Below are positions 7,445 to 13,835 of a stretch of 15,524 bases of DNA, one piece after another. Source of the DNA: an uncultured Solirubrobacter sp. (lineage in GTDB: Bacteria; Actinomycetota; Thermoleophilia; Solirubrobacterales; Solirubrobacteraceae). The stretch is taken from contig CALMNS010000331.1 of the NCBI GenBank assembly GCA_937871635.1, forward strand, positions 1-15,524, in the 5' to 3' direction. How positions within the stretch are numbered: the stretch's first letter is position 1; every line of letters starts with the position of its first letter. Under the pieces are notes generated by a model that did not search any database, was not told the origin of the DNA, and was given only the letters and a program-made list of their open reading frames with translations. The translations under genes were made by a program, and so were the position numbers.

Positions 7445-7451
7445 CATGGAG

Positions 7452-7943
7452 ATGGGAAAGCTGATCGCGACCACGCAGGCCACCGTCGACGGCGTCGTCG
7501 ACCCGGTCGGCGAGTGGGTACAGGCGGACGGCGACCACGGCGACTACTCGTTCGAGCGTCAGGCCAGCTCAAGCGGGCTGGTGCTGGGCCGCAAGACCTA
7601 CGAGGGGCTGGCCGGATACTGGCCGAGCCAGTCGGGCAAGTGGGCGGACATGGTCAACCCGATGCCGAAGTACGTCGGCTCCACCACCCTTTCCGGGGAT
7701 CTCGAGTGGAACGCGAGCCTACTCGAGGGGCGCCTCGAGGACTCGATCTCGAGGCTGAAGGACGAGGTCGACGGTGACCTGTTCGTGCACGGCAGCGGCG
7801 AGTTCGCCTACGCCCTCGCCGAGAAGGGCCTCATCGACGCGTACGAGGTCTACAGCGGGATCGGCTCTCGGGGCCCGAGGTGGATGCTCGACCTCAGCGT
7901 CGGGACCCCGTCGCCGACGTGTGCTGGAGGATGGGCGATATGA
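7452..7943 (+). CDS. Dihydrofolate reductase-family (RibD_C-like) protein, probably C-terminally truncated
   Basis: A 163-residue protein of the RibD C-terminal/DHFR-like superfamily, NAD(P)H-binding reductases of mostly unknown substrate. Recognisable blocks, in order: MGKLIATTQATVDGVVDP (first strand), GLVLGRKTYEGLAGYWPS (the 'lLGRrTYe.fa.yWp' motif), PKYVGSTTL, LEWNASLLEG, and DGDLFVHGSGEFAYALAEKGLIDAYEV (the 'gGDllvhGSgeLa..L...gLvDEy' motif). After that, relatives continue 'hPvvLGxGkrLF' and add ~25 residues of strands ending 'GvvllrY'. Here the sequence reads SGIGSRGPRWMLDLS, then leaves the family pattern and stops. No other frame restores it cleanly, so a deletion or small frameshift plus truncation is likely. 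Its stop overlaps the next start as ATGA. Function may be lost; moderate certainty. Confidence 0.78.
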   Translation: MGKLIATTQATVDGVVDPVGEWVQADGDHGDYSFERQASSSGLVLGRKTYEGLAGYWPSQSGKWADMVNPMPKYVGSTTLSGDLEWNASLLEGRLEDSISRLKDEVDGDLFVHGSGEFAYALAEKGLIDAYEVYSGIGSRGPRWMLDLSVGTPSPTCAGGWAI

Positions 7944-8821
7944 GGATCGATGTCCATGCCGCGACCTCGTTCCTGGCCGCGCACGGGCGGCTCTTGGATC
8001 GGCGCCGTCTGCAACGGCTGCTCGAGGAGCAAGACGACGAGCTCGTGCTGACCGCGTTGGAGGCCTACCGCAACCCCGACGGGGGGTACGGGTGGGGGCT
8101 GGAGCCCGACCTGCGATCTCACGTCAGCCAGCCTGTCGCGGCGATGCACGCGCTGGAGGTGCTCGCCGAGGTCGCGCCCATGGTCACGTCGCCGCGGGCC
8201 GTCGAGCTGTGCGACTGGTTGCACCGGCACACGCTGTCCGACGGCGGTTTGCCGCTGGCCCTGCCGCTCGCCGACGCCGCGGGGTGCGCGCCGTTTTGGT
8301 CGGGAGCAAACCCGGGCACGTCGTCGCTGCAGATGACCGCTCAGGTGGCGGCCAACGCCCACCTCGTCGGGCGCCACCAACGGGATGTCGCCGTCCACCC
8401 GTGGCTCTCGGCGGCGACCGAGTACTGCCTTGACGCCGTCCGCAGGATCGATGAGCCGCACGCCTACGAGCTGATGTTCGCGCTGCGATTTCTCGATGCC
8501 GTCGCCGACCTGCGGCCGGAAGCCCGGGAGCTGCTCGAGCGGCTCGGTCGATCGCTTCCCGCGACCGGTTCGATGCACGTCGAAGGTGGCAGCGCGGACG
8601 AGACGCTGCACCCGTTGAACTTCGCCCCTTACCCCGGGAGGCCAAGCCGAGCACTGTTCTCCGACGACGTGATCGCGGCCGACCTGGAGCGACTCGCGAC
8701 CCAGCAGCAGCCCGACGGCGGCTGGCTCGTCGACTTTCCGTCGTACTCGCCCGCTGCCGCACTGGAGTGGCGCGGGTACACCACCGTGCACGCCGTTCAG
8801 GTCCTCCGCAGCAACGCCTGA
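7940..8821 (+). CDS. Alpha-toroid (prenyltransferase/squalene-cyclase repeat-like) protein of unknown function
   Basis: A 293-residue protein with Q-W/terpenoid-cyclase-like repeats: EAYRNPDGGYGWGLEPDL (near residue 41), HTLSDGGLPLALPL, and at the C-terminus QQQPDGGWLVDFPS. Each 'xxDGG(W/G)' loop joins paired helices as in alpha/alpha-toroid folds, and the protein ends with TVHAVQVL, another typical helix. It lacks the DxDD of class II terpene cyclases and any visible Zn-ligand set of prenyltransferases, so enzymatic activity is doubtful. No signal peptide or membrane segment is seen, so it is probably cytosolic. The ATG at 7940 has GGAGG 9 nt upstream and overlaps the preceding stop; an in-frame ATG at 7931 abuts the GGAGG and is less likely. 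Homologues are generally annotated hypothetical or 'prenyltransferase'. The coupling to a reductase fragment gives no pathway. Confidence 0.82.
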   Translation: MRIDVHAATSFLAAHGRLLDRRRLQRLLEEQDDELVLTALEAYRNPDGGYGWGLEPDLRSHVSQPVAAMHALEVLAEVAPMVTSPRAVELCDWLHRHTLSDGGLPLALPLADAAGCAPFWSGANPGTSSLQMTAQVAANAHLVGRHQRDVAVHPWLSAATEYCLDAVRRIDEPHAYELMFALRFLDAVADLRPEARELLERLGRSLPATGSMHVEGGSADETLHPLNFAPYPGRPSRALFSDDVIAADLERLATQQQPDGGWLVDFPSYSPAAALEWRGYTTVHAVQVLRSNA

Positions 8822-8937
8822 CCGCGCGCCAGGATACGAACGCGAGCTGCCGACCGCTCGAGCTCGACCGCTTGCCGGTAGGGGTTCGGCTTGCGGAACG
8901 GGGACAGGGCGAGGCGCCGGTGGCGTCCTGCGCTCGA

Positions 8938-9558
8938 TTACTCGCCAGTCCCCGCCTGCATGAGCACGGGGAAGGCGTTCGTGTCGGCGTCGTGGAACAG
9001 GCGCTCGTAGGCGTCGAGCGTGCGCTCGGAGGCCAGGCCGAGACGCGCCAAGGTCGCGCGCGCGAAGTGGACGGGAGACTGCGGACCGGCGGTGATGAGA
9101 TCGCCGTCGACGACAGCCCGCTGGTCGACGTAGTGGTCTTGGCCGGCATAGCCGGTCATCGCGAGATACTCGGCTGAGGCGCTTGTGTGGCTTCGCTCGT
9201 CAAGGCTTCCGCCGCGGGCGAGGCCGGCCGTTGCCCCGCAGATCGCGGCCACGGGGACTCTGGCCTTCAGGAAGCGCTTCGCCGCCTCGACGAAGTTCTC
9301 GCCCCCGCCGGCATCCCACATGTCGCCTCCGGCAAGGACAAGTACGTCGCTGTCCGATGGGTTCAGCTCCGCAAGGACGGCGTCGGGGACCATCCGGACG
9401 CCGCCCATCGTCGTGATGGGATCGTGTGCCTCCGCTACGGCGACGACATCGAAGGGCTCGCCGGTGAAGCGGCCGGTGCGCAGATCGACAAGCAGAAGAC
9501 CGACCTCCGAGTCGTTGAACGTGTCGAAGAGCGCGACGTGGGCGATTCGGTTGGGCAA
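8938..9558 (-). CDS. DJ-1/PfpI (ThiJ)-family protein
   Basis: A 206-residue cytosolic protein of the DJ-1/PfpI superfamily (class I glutamine-amidotransferase-like fold). It starts with the first strand IAHVALFDTF, has VLVLAGGDMWDAG before the nucleophile region, and carries the nucleophile elbow at C107 (VAAICGATAGLA). Relatives of this type (YdeA/YoaZ-like) are putative intracellular proteases/amidases or glyoxalase/chaperone-like proteins; the true activity is rarely known. The TTG start at 9558 is chosen because GAAGGAG sits 8 nt upstream and the family N-terminus begins there. A longer open frame upstream is Arg-rich, low-complexity and unlike the family. It lies 94 nt downstream of a RibD_C-like reductase on the same strand, so they may be cotranscribed. 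Its 3' end faces the alpha-toroid gene across 116 bp with no T-tailed terminator. Confidence 0.88.
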   Translation of the reverse strand: MPNRIAHVALFDTFNDSEVGLLLVDLRTGRFTGEPFDVVAVAEAHDPITTMGGVRMVPDAVLAELNPSDSDVLVLAGGDMWDAGGGENFVEAAKRFLKARVPVAAICGATAGLARGGSLDERSHTSASAEYLAMTGYAGQDHYVDQRAVVDGDLITAGPQSPVHFARATLARLGLASERTLDAYERLFHDADTNAFPVLMQAGTGE

Positions 9559-9566
9559 CGTGGGAT

Positions 9567-9573
9567 CTCCTTC
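9567..9573 (-). promoter_or_regulatory. Ribosome binding site supporting a TTG start of the DJ-1 gene
   Basis: GAAGGAG on the minus strand is 8 nt upstream of the TTG at 9558-9556. It is the strongest initiation signal near this gene and makes TTG more likely than upstream in-frame starts. Confidence 0.62.
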
Positions 9574-9652
9574 CCGAGGACCACGTATCGAGGCGCGTTC
9601 CGGCGCTCGGGGCCTCGAACGCTCGCCGCGCCGCTTCGTTCGCGTCCGGCGG

Positions 9653-10279
9653 CTATGCCGCGGCACCTGTGCCGGTGGCCGAGATCGAAGAGGAAGCCTC
9701 GGCTCCCTTGACGTTCAGGCGCATATGCGTCACGCCCGCGACCTCGGTGACCTCGACCGGCTCCAGCTCGACGTGCTGGCCGGCGAGGTCGTACAGCGGC
9801 GTCCCGCCGCCGAACAGGACCGGGACGATATGGACGGACACCTGGTCGATGAGCCCGGCGCCCAGGAGCTGCCTGGCGACGACGGTGCCCATTACACCGA
9901 CCGAGCTGCCGCCCGCCGCCGCCTTGGCCTGCGCAACGGCGCTCTCGACGCCGTCGGTGACGAACGTGTAGACGCTGTCGGCGGGAACGTCGTCGGGCTT
10001 GGTATGCGTCACGACGAACAACGGAAGCCTCGCCTGTCCAGTGGGCCCGTCCGGCCCCCACCAGCGAACCGACTGGTCGTAAGTGACGCGTCCGGTGACG
10101 ATCGCGCCGAGCGACGCCAGGCCGCGAGCCAGGACGTCGCGGTTGCGCTCATCACCGTCGGCGAACGCCCACTGGTGCAGCCGCTCGCCGCCCCTTCCCA
10201 GCGGCTCATCGTACGTCGGATCAGTCGCGGCGACGAACCCGTCGAGCGACATGCTCATGTCCCAGACGACGCTACTCAT
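9653..10279 (-). CDS. Dihydrofolate reductase-family (RibD_C-like) protein
   Basis: A 208-residue member of the RibD_C/DHFR-like superfamily, full length, unlike the truncated relative 2 kb to its left. Blocks: WDMSMSLDGFVAATDP (first strand and loop), LGAIVTGRVTYDQSVRWWG, PLFVVTHTKPDDVP, SVGVMGTVVARQLLGAGLIDQ (the glycine-rich NADPH-binding turn), then VHIVPVLFGGGTPLYD and the closing strands VEVTEVAGVTHMRL. The last ~15 residues are an Ala/Ser/Thr/Gly-rich tail. An ATG at 10279 (GAGGAG 10 nt upstream) is chosen; an in-frame TTG at 10285 is only 4 nt from the same motif. It heads a probable two-gene unit with the DJ-1 gene and is divergent from a PadR regulator that may control it. The substrate is unknown. 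Confidence 0.88.
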   Translation of the reverse strand: MSSVVWDMSMSLDGFVAATDPTYDEPLGRGGERLHQWAFADGDERNRDVLARGLASLGAIVTGRVTYDQSVRWWGPDGPTGQARLPLFVVTHTKPDDVPADSVYTFVTDGVESAVAQAKAAAGGSSVGVMGTVVARQLLGAGLIDQVSVHIVPVLFGGGTPLYDLAGQHVELEPVEVTEVAGVTHMRLNVKGAEASSSISATGTGAAA

Positions 10280-10343
10280 TCTCAACCAGCTCCTCTCGGT
10301 CCGGACACGTGGGCGGCAAGCTCGCTCGTGCCCTTGTTGTCAT
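10272..10343 (-). other. Possible 23-codon leader ORF overlapping the RibD_C-like gene start
   Basis: An ATG at 10343 preceded by AAGGAG (only 2 nt spacing) opens 23 codons ending in TAG at 10274-10272. It overlaps the first 8 nt of the downstream gene in another frame. The arrangement would allow coupled translation, but the short spacing and small size make chance quite possible. Confidence 0.2.
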
Positions 10344-10557
10344 TGCTCCTTGCGACGCCTACGGACCGGCATACGTCCACGAGATCATCGCGCGGACCAG
10401 ATGCACCACAGCGCGCCTCGGCGACGCGGCAGGACGGTGGCCACTGCGCTCCGTCCATCGGCTATGCCAGGCATCCCAACAGACGCCGTGCCTGCCCGCA
10501 ATCAGGTCGGCCGATGGGTCCGGGTGCACCGGTTGGCGTAGTCTGCCGGAGCGGAAC

Positions 10558-11109
10558 ATGCGGCTGAAGCCCGGCTGGTACCTCATTCTCGGGATGCTCG
10601 ACAGCGGCATCGATACGGGCTACGCCATCAAGCGGGCCGTCAACCGCAGCACCCGCTTCTTCTGGGCCGCCTCGCTTGCCCAGGTGTACCCGGAGCTCGC
10701 CGCCCTCGAGGAGAGCGGGTACGTCGTCGGGTCCGACGAGCCGCGCGGCGCGCGCCCGCGCAGGACCTACCGCCTGACGGACAAGGGCCGCTCAGCGCTC
10801 GACGGCTGGCTGCGCAGTCCACGGGTCCCAGACTTCGAGCAGCGCGATGAGGGTCTGCTGCGGCTCTTCTTCGCCGACGCGCTGCCCATCGACGACGCGC
10901 TCGCCTTGGTCCGTCGCCTCCGCATGCGCGCCGAGGAGATCGACCGGGCCTTCCAAGCCGAGGTCCTGCCGCTGGCCCAGCGCGTGCCGGGCCGGTATCG
11001 CTTCGTCGTCGCCCGTGAGGGGGCGGAGTACTTCGCGTGGCGGGCGGCATGGTTCCGCGATCTCGAGGCCGAGCTTGAGCACGACATCGCCTCGCCTCGC
11101 GAGGACTGA
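10558..11109 (+). CDS. PadR-family transcriptional regulator
   Basis: A 183-residue cytosolic regulator. Residues 1-~82 are the PadR winged helix (GWYLILGMLDSGIDTGYAIK, then FFWAASLAQVYPELAALEESGYV, and a basic wing GARPRRTYRLTDKGRSAL). The remaining ~100 residues are a helical dimerisation region of the PadR C-terminal type (RLRMRAEEIDRAFQAEVL; YFAWRAAWFRDLEAELEHD). The ATG at 10558 is chosen because GGAG lies 6 nt upstream and the family match begins at once; the frame is open further upstream but carries no family similarity. PadR proteins commonly repress themselves and a divergent neighbour, here the RibD_C-like/DJ-1 pair. The 278-bp spacer has a distant 7-bp inverted pair (CGGTCCG 10297-10303, CGGACCG 10362-10368) but no convincing compact operator. 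Confidence 0.92.
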   Translation: MRLKPGWYLILGMLDSGIDTGYAIKRAVNRSTRFFWAASLAQVYPELAALEESGYVVGSDEPRGARPRRTYRLTDKGRSALDGWLRSPRVPDFEQRDEGLLRLFFADALPIDDALALVRRLRMRAEEIDRAFQAEVLPLAQRVPGRYRFVVAREGAEYFAWRAAWFRDLEAELEHDIASPRED

Positions 11110-11210
11110 CAACCGAGTGCGGATCGCCGTGCCGCGGCCGACCGCGATCGAGGCAGCATCTACCCAGGAGCCCGTTCGCGAGCGCGCCGTTGGACGTGCC
11201 CGGCGGCCAG

Positions 11211-11732
11211 TCAGCGGGGTGCCGCCGTCGGTGACTGCGCCGGGGTGCCCGAGTACTCCTCGGGTCGGGCGATCATGACGGCGAACATCGCGGCGAGCAT
11301 CACGATGTGCTCGAGCGTCATCAGCAGCCAGACCGTCGTGATCGTCTGGGTCTCCGACAAGGCGATGACGCCGAGTGCGGGCAGGACCATCGCGGCGGCC
11401 ATCTCGAGCGTCGGCTGCCAGCGGTGACCGCGCCACCGCATCCACGGGATCATCGGCAGCGTCATGGTGGCGCCCATCCGGGCCAGCATCAACGTTGGAT
11501 CGTTTCCGTCGACCTGCGACCACAGCGCGTCCGTGGTCCGGCGCGCCGGCACGGCCAGCAACGCCATGCCCGCCAGCATGACGACCACCATCTCGATGTA
11601 GTGCTTGACGAACGTCCGCGTCAGCTTGGCCCCGACGGATCGACGAGCGCGGGAGGACGGGGCGGCGTCTTGCAACGAGTACGGTCCGACCGGTCCAGTC
11701 GAACCGGTCGCCGAACCGCGACGATCGTCCAT
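11211..11732 (-). CDS. Four-helix integral membrane protein, function unknown
   Basis: A protein of about 173 residues with a polar N-terminus and four hydrophobic segments: HYIEMVVVMLAGMALLAVPA, MLARMGATMTLPMIPWM, EMAAAMVLPALGVIAL and WLLMTLEHIVMLAAMFAVMI. It is unusually rich in Met. The core from FVKHYIEM through MRWRGHRWQPTLEMAAAM to ARPEEYSG resembles a recurrent actinobacterial hypothetical membrane protein; I cannot assign a function. The start is uncertain. The ATG at 11732 is chosen because GAGGTG lies 9 nt upstream; the open frame extends to 11867, but that part is Arg/Ala-rich and covers hairpin-forming DNA. The conserved Met/His/Glu residues within helices might suggest metal or cofactor contact, but that is speculation. 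Confidence 0.72.
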   Translation of the reverse strand: MDDRRGSATGSTGPVGPYSLQDAAPSSRARRSVGAKLTRTFVKHYIEMVVVMLAGMALLAVPARRTTDALWSQVDGNDPTLMLARMGATMTLPMIPWMRWRGHRWQPTLEMAAAMVLPALGVIALSETQTITTVWLLMTLEHIVMLAAMFAVMIARPEEYSGTPAQSPTAAPR

Positions 11733-11802
11733 CCCGCGATGCACCTCGGCGCCATCGGTCGTGCACCCAGCACCGAGCGCCCGTCGCGCTGCTGAGCTTC
11801 TC

Positions 11803-11826
11803 GCTCGGCAGGCGGCTAGGCCGAGC
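11803..11826. repeat. Perfect 7-bp stem hairpin upstream of the membrane protein gene
   Basis: GCTCGGC (11803-11809) and GCCGAGC (11820-11826) pair perfectly around a 10-nt loop. On the minus strand it lies after the degraded hydrolase/LLM/PEP-enzyme stretch and before the membrane protein gene, a reasonable place for transcription termination. No T-run follows on either strand. A 14-bp perfect palindrome, CGGCGGCGCCGCCG (11838-11851), and an 11-bp direct repeat (11835-11845 and 11865-11875) lie beside it. Confidence 0.3.
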
Positions 11827-11886
11827 CGTCTGACCACCGGCGGCGCCGCCGTTGAAACGATCGTCACCGGCGGCGGGACCCGGCCG

Positions 11887-12000
11887 TCAGGACAGCATCT
11901 CGACGGACCCGTCCGTTGCGTTTACGCGAATCCGCTGTCCGTCGCGGACGAGCTGGGTGGCCTGCTCGACGCCCCCGACCGCCTCGGGCGGGTGCGCCGA
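11887..12000 (-). pseudogene. C-terminal remnant of a PEP-utilising (phosphohistidine-swivel) enzyme
   Basis: Translating the minus strand gives GVEQATQLVRDGQRIRV, then two residues, then DGSVEMLS and a TGA at 11889-11887. This matches the last strand-loop-strand of the PEP-utilisers mobile (swivel) domain, whose consensus ends 'GIPAVVGVexATrlirDGQrirVnGtdGxVeiL', as in rifampicin phosphotransferase and PEP-synthase-like proteins. Upstream in the same frame, PPEAVGG looks like a decayed 'iPAVVG'. Before it the 'GGxxSH' block with the catalytic His is absent, and a TGA lies in frame near 12087. No start or ribosome site is visible. The rest of the usual ~850-residue enzyme is missing, so this is a fragment left by deletion. 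It is on the same strand as the LLM pseudogene, 207 bp beyond it. Confidence 0.68.
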
Positions 12001-12095
12001 ACGGAGCCCAGTGAGCGGCCCAGCCCTCCGCTGCCGCACCCCATGCCGGACGCCTCGCGGTGGCCACGGCCCGGTCGGAGGCGCTCATGGCAGGG

Positions 12096-12938
12096 TCATC
12101 GGGCTCGCGAAGCAGATCGGCTTCGCGCAGGCCCGTCGCGGAGCACGCCGCGCACCAGGTCCACCGATACGGACTCCGCGGGGAACTCGACGAGCCCCCA
12201 GGTGGCGCCGGCCGCGGCGAACGGCGTCGGATCGCTCCCGGGCGGAACGGCGACGACGACGTCGTAGGGCTCAGCGGGGTCTCGGCCTGCCTGCTGGCGC
12301 AGCGTTGCGAGGTCGGTGACGACCTCGGCCAGTTGCTCCGGGTGCTCGAGGTTCACGGGGAAGAAGCCCTGGTAGCGGACGGCGCGGCGCAGCGGCTTCT
12401 TGTGTCCAGGGAACCCCGCGACCCAGACGGGCACGCCCGGATGCTGCACCGGCCGTGGCAGGAAGCGCATCCCGTCGACGGTGTAGTGCGCGCCGCGGTG
12501 GTGCACCGGCTCGCCCGTCCAGGCCGCCTGGAGGATCTCGAGCGCTTCGTCGAGCATCCGGGCGCGGCGCCGGTCGTCGAGCTCCTCGCCCGTCATCGAG
12601 TACTCGTTCGCGAAGTGATCGCTGCCGAGACCGACGCCGAGGCTCAGTCGACCGCCGCTCAGCAGATCGAGGGCGGCCGTCTCGCGGGCCACCTTGACGG
12701 GTCGCCGGCGGGCGAGCGGCGTCACCATCGGCCCAAGGCGGATCCGCTCGGTGACCGCCGCGATCGCGGCGAGGCTCACCTGGGTGTCGCCGACCGCCGT
12801 GACCGGTGCGCGCCAGCGGATCTGGTCCCAGACGAAGAACCCGTCCTAGCCCGCCGCTTCCGCCTCGGCGGCCAGGCGGGAGACGACGCCGGGATCGGCG
12901 AGCTCGTCGAAGAGCGGAACGAACAGACCGGACTTCAT
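12096..12938 (-). pseudogene. LLM-class flavin/F420-dependent oxidoreductase broken by an in-frame amber codon
   Basis: From the ATG at 12938 the frame reads 30 residues of a luciferase-like monooxygenase (MKSGLFVPLFDELADP; RLAAEAEAAG), then TAG at 12848-12846. It continues without a frame change into DGFFVWDQIRWR, VSLAAIAAVTERIRLGPMVT, the family block LDLLSGGRLSLGVGLG, and PVWVAGFPGHKKPLRRAVRYQGFFP. Relatives have Trp at the stop position (AAGWDGFF), so TGG to TAG is the simplest explanation. The whole span is 281 codons, a normal length. The family uses FMN or F420 to oxidise or hydroxylate small substrates. The ATG overlaps the alpha/beta hydrolase stop (ATGA). A GTG at 12779 could restart translation but has no clear ribosome site and would lose the first beta-alpha unit. 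A sequencing error is the main alternative. Confidence 0.85.
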
Positions 12939-13792
12939 CGCCCGGCCCGTCCGTTCGCGCCGGTGTGGTCGAGGATCGCGTCGGCGACGACGTCCCAGTC
13001 GGCCCGCTCGACGCCGTGACCCGCTCGCCGTAGCGGCAGCAGGGCGGCGCCCGGGATCTCGTCCGCCAGCGCCTCCCCGTGCGCGATCGGGAACATCGGA
13101 TCCGCCGTGCCGTGGACGACCAGGGTCGGGACGGCGATGGCGGAGAGGGCCTTCGACGAGGGCTCCTCCCGGAGCCGGTCGTGGTTCTGCGCCGCCGCGA
13201 CGTTGCGGGCGCGCCCCACGTCGCGGCGCACGAGCTCCCGAGCCGCAGGTTCGTCGAACGGCCGCTGACCGCCGGCCAGCACGCGTGAGTAGGCGACGAG
13301 GTACTCGATCACCGACTCGCGATCCGACCAATCCACCTCCAGGTTCGCCACGAAGCACCCGAACGCCTCGGTCGGCGCGGGGAGGGCGCGAACGGTGGGC
13401 ACGGCGAATGAGGTGCTGATCAGGACGAGCGAGAGGACGCGGTCGGGGGAGTCGAGCGCGAGCAGCTGCGAGATCGCGCCCCCGGCGGAGACACCGACCA
13501 CGTGCGCCGCGGGGATCTCGTACGCGTCCAACACGCCAGCGGCGTCGGCGACGAGATCGTCGCCGGTATAGCCGGGTCGCCCCGGCGCGTAGGTGACCGA
13601 GCGGCCGGTGTCGCGGTGGTCGTAGCGGATCACGAACCGCCCCCGTTCGGCGAGCAACCGGCAGAAGCCCTCCTCCCACCAGAGCATCGAGGCGCCGGCG
13701 CCCATGATCAGGAGGACCGGTGCATCGCCCGGGTCGCCGAACGACTCCGCGCAGAGCTCGACGCCGTTCGCCTGGATCAGGTGCTCCGACAC
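12935..13792 (-). CDS. Alpha/beta-fold hydrolase (esterase type)
   Basis: A 285-residue cytosolic alpha/beta hydrolase of normal length. Visible parts are the oxyanion region LLIMGAGASMLWWEEGFC, the strand FVIRYDHRDTGRS, the nucleophile elbow G-V-S-A-G with S102, the acid D231 in VVHGTADPMFP, and H259 in RRAGHGVERADW. The triad is therefore intact. The sequence resembles the RdmC/aclacinomycin-methylesterase-like group of carboxylic-ester hydrolases, but the substrate is unknown. The GTG at 13792 is chosen because the family similarity (HLIQANGVELCAESFG) begins there; the upstream signal is weak (GGGAACGG), and in-frame starts at 13828 and further up cannot be excluded. It is first in an operon with the LLM oxidoreductase pseudogene and divergent from the MocR-type regulator, sharing a short spacer with a striking repeat. 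Confidence 0.9.
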   Translation of the reverse strand: MSEHLIQANGVELCAESFGDPGDAPVLLIMGAGASMLWWEEGFCRLLAERGRFVIRYDHRDTGRSVTYAPGRPGYTGDDLVADAAGVLDAYEIPAAHVVGVSAGGAISQLLALDSPDRVLSLVLISTSFAVPTVRALPAPTEAFGCFVANLEVDWSDRESVIEYLVAYSRVLAGGQRPFDEPAARELVRRDVGRARNVAAAQNHDRLREEPSSKALSAIAVPTLVVHGTADPMFPIAHGEALADEIPGAALLPLRRAGHGVERADWDVVADAILDHTGANGRAGR

Positions 13793-13835
13793 TGACCGTT
13801 CCCGTACTCGTCGTGTCGGCGCCAGCATAGGCCCG

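Noticed and set aside
7202..7451. A ferredoxin or other small redox partner after the FAD reductase
   Set aside because: All frames in the gap were considered; no cysteine cluster of a ferredoxin or rubredoxin is present.
8822..8937. Intrinsic terminator between the convergent toroid and DJ-1 genes
   Set aside because: Only a weak 5-bp stem (CGAGC/GCTCG) is present, with no T-run on either strand.
10297..10368. CGGTCCG/CGGACCG inverted pair in the PadR spacer as an operator
   Set aside because: The arms are 58 bp apart and GC-only; such pairs are expected by chance here and compact PadR operators are palindromes of about 16-20 bp.
9185..10567. Plus-strand open frame of 460 codons over the DJ-1 and RibD_C-like genes
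   Set aside because: It reads through two recognisable minus-strand genes and their spacer; no family similarity and atypical composition.
11864..12088. 74-codon minus-strand open frame over the PEP-enzyme remnant
   Set aside because: Its reading is Arg/Ala/Gly-rich without similarity, while another frame of the same DNA gives the swivel-domain signature.
12846..12848. The in-frame TAG as a recoded pyrrolysine codon
   Set aside because: The family has Trp here, pyrrolysine systems are not expected in this kind of organism, and no supporting gene is visible; a nonsense mutation or read error is simpler.
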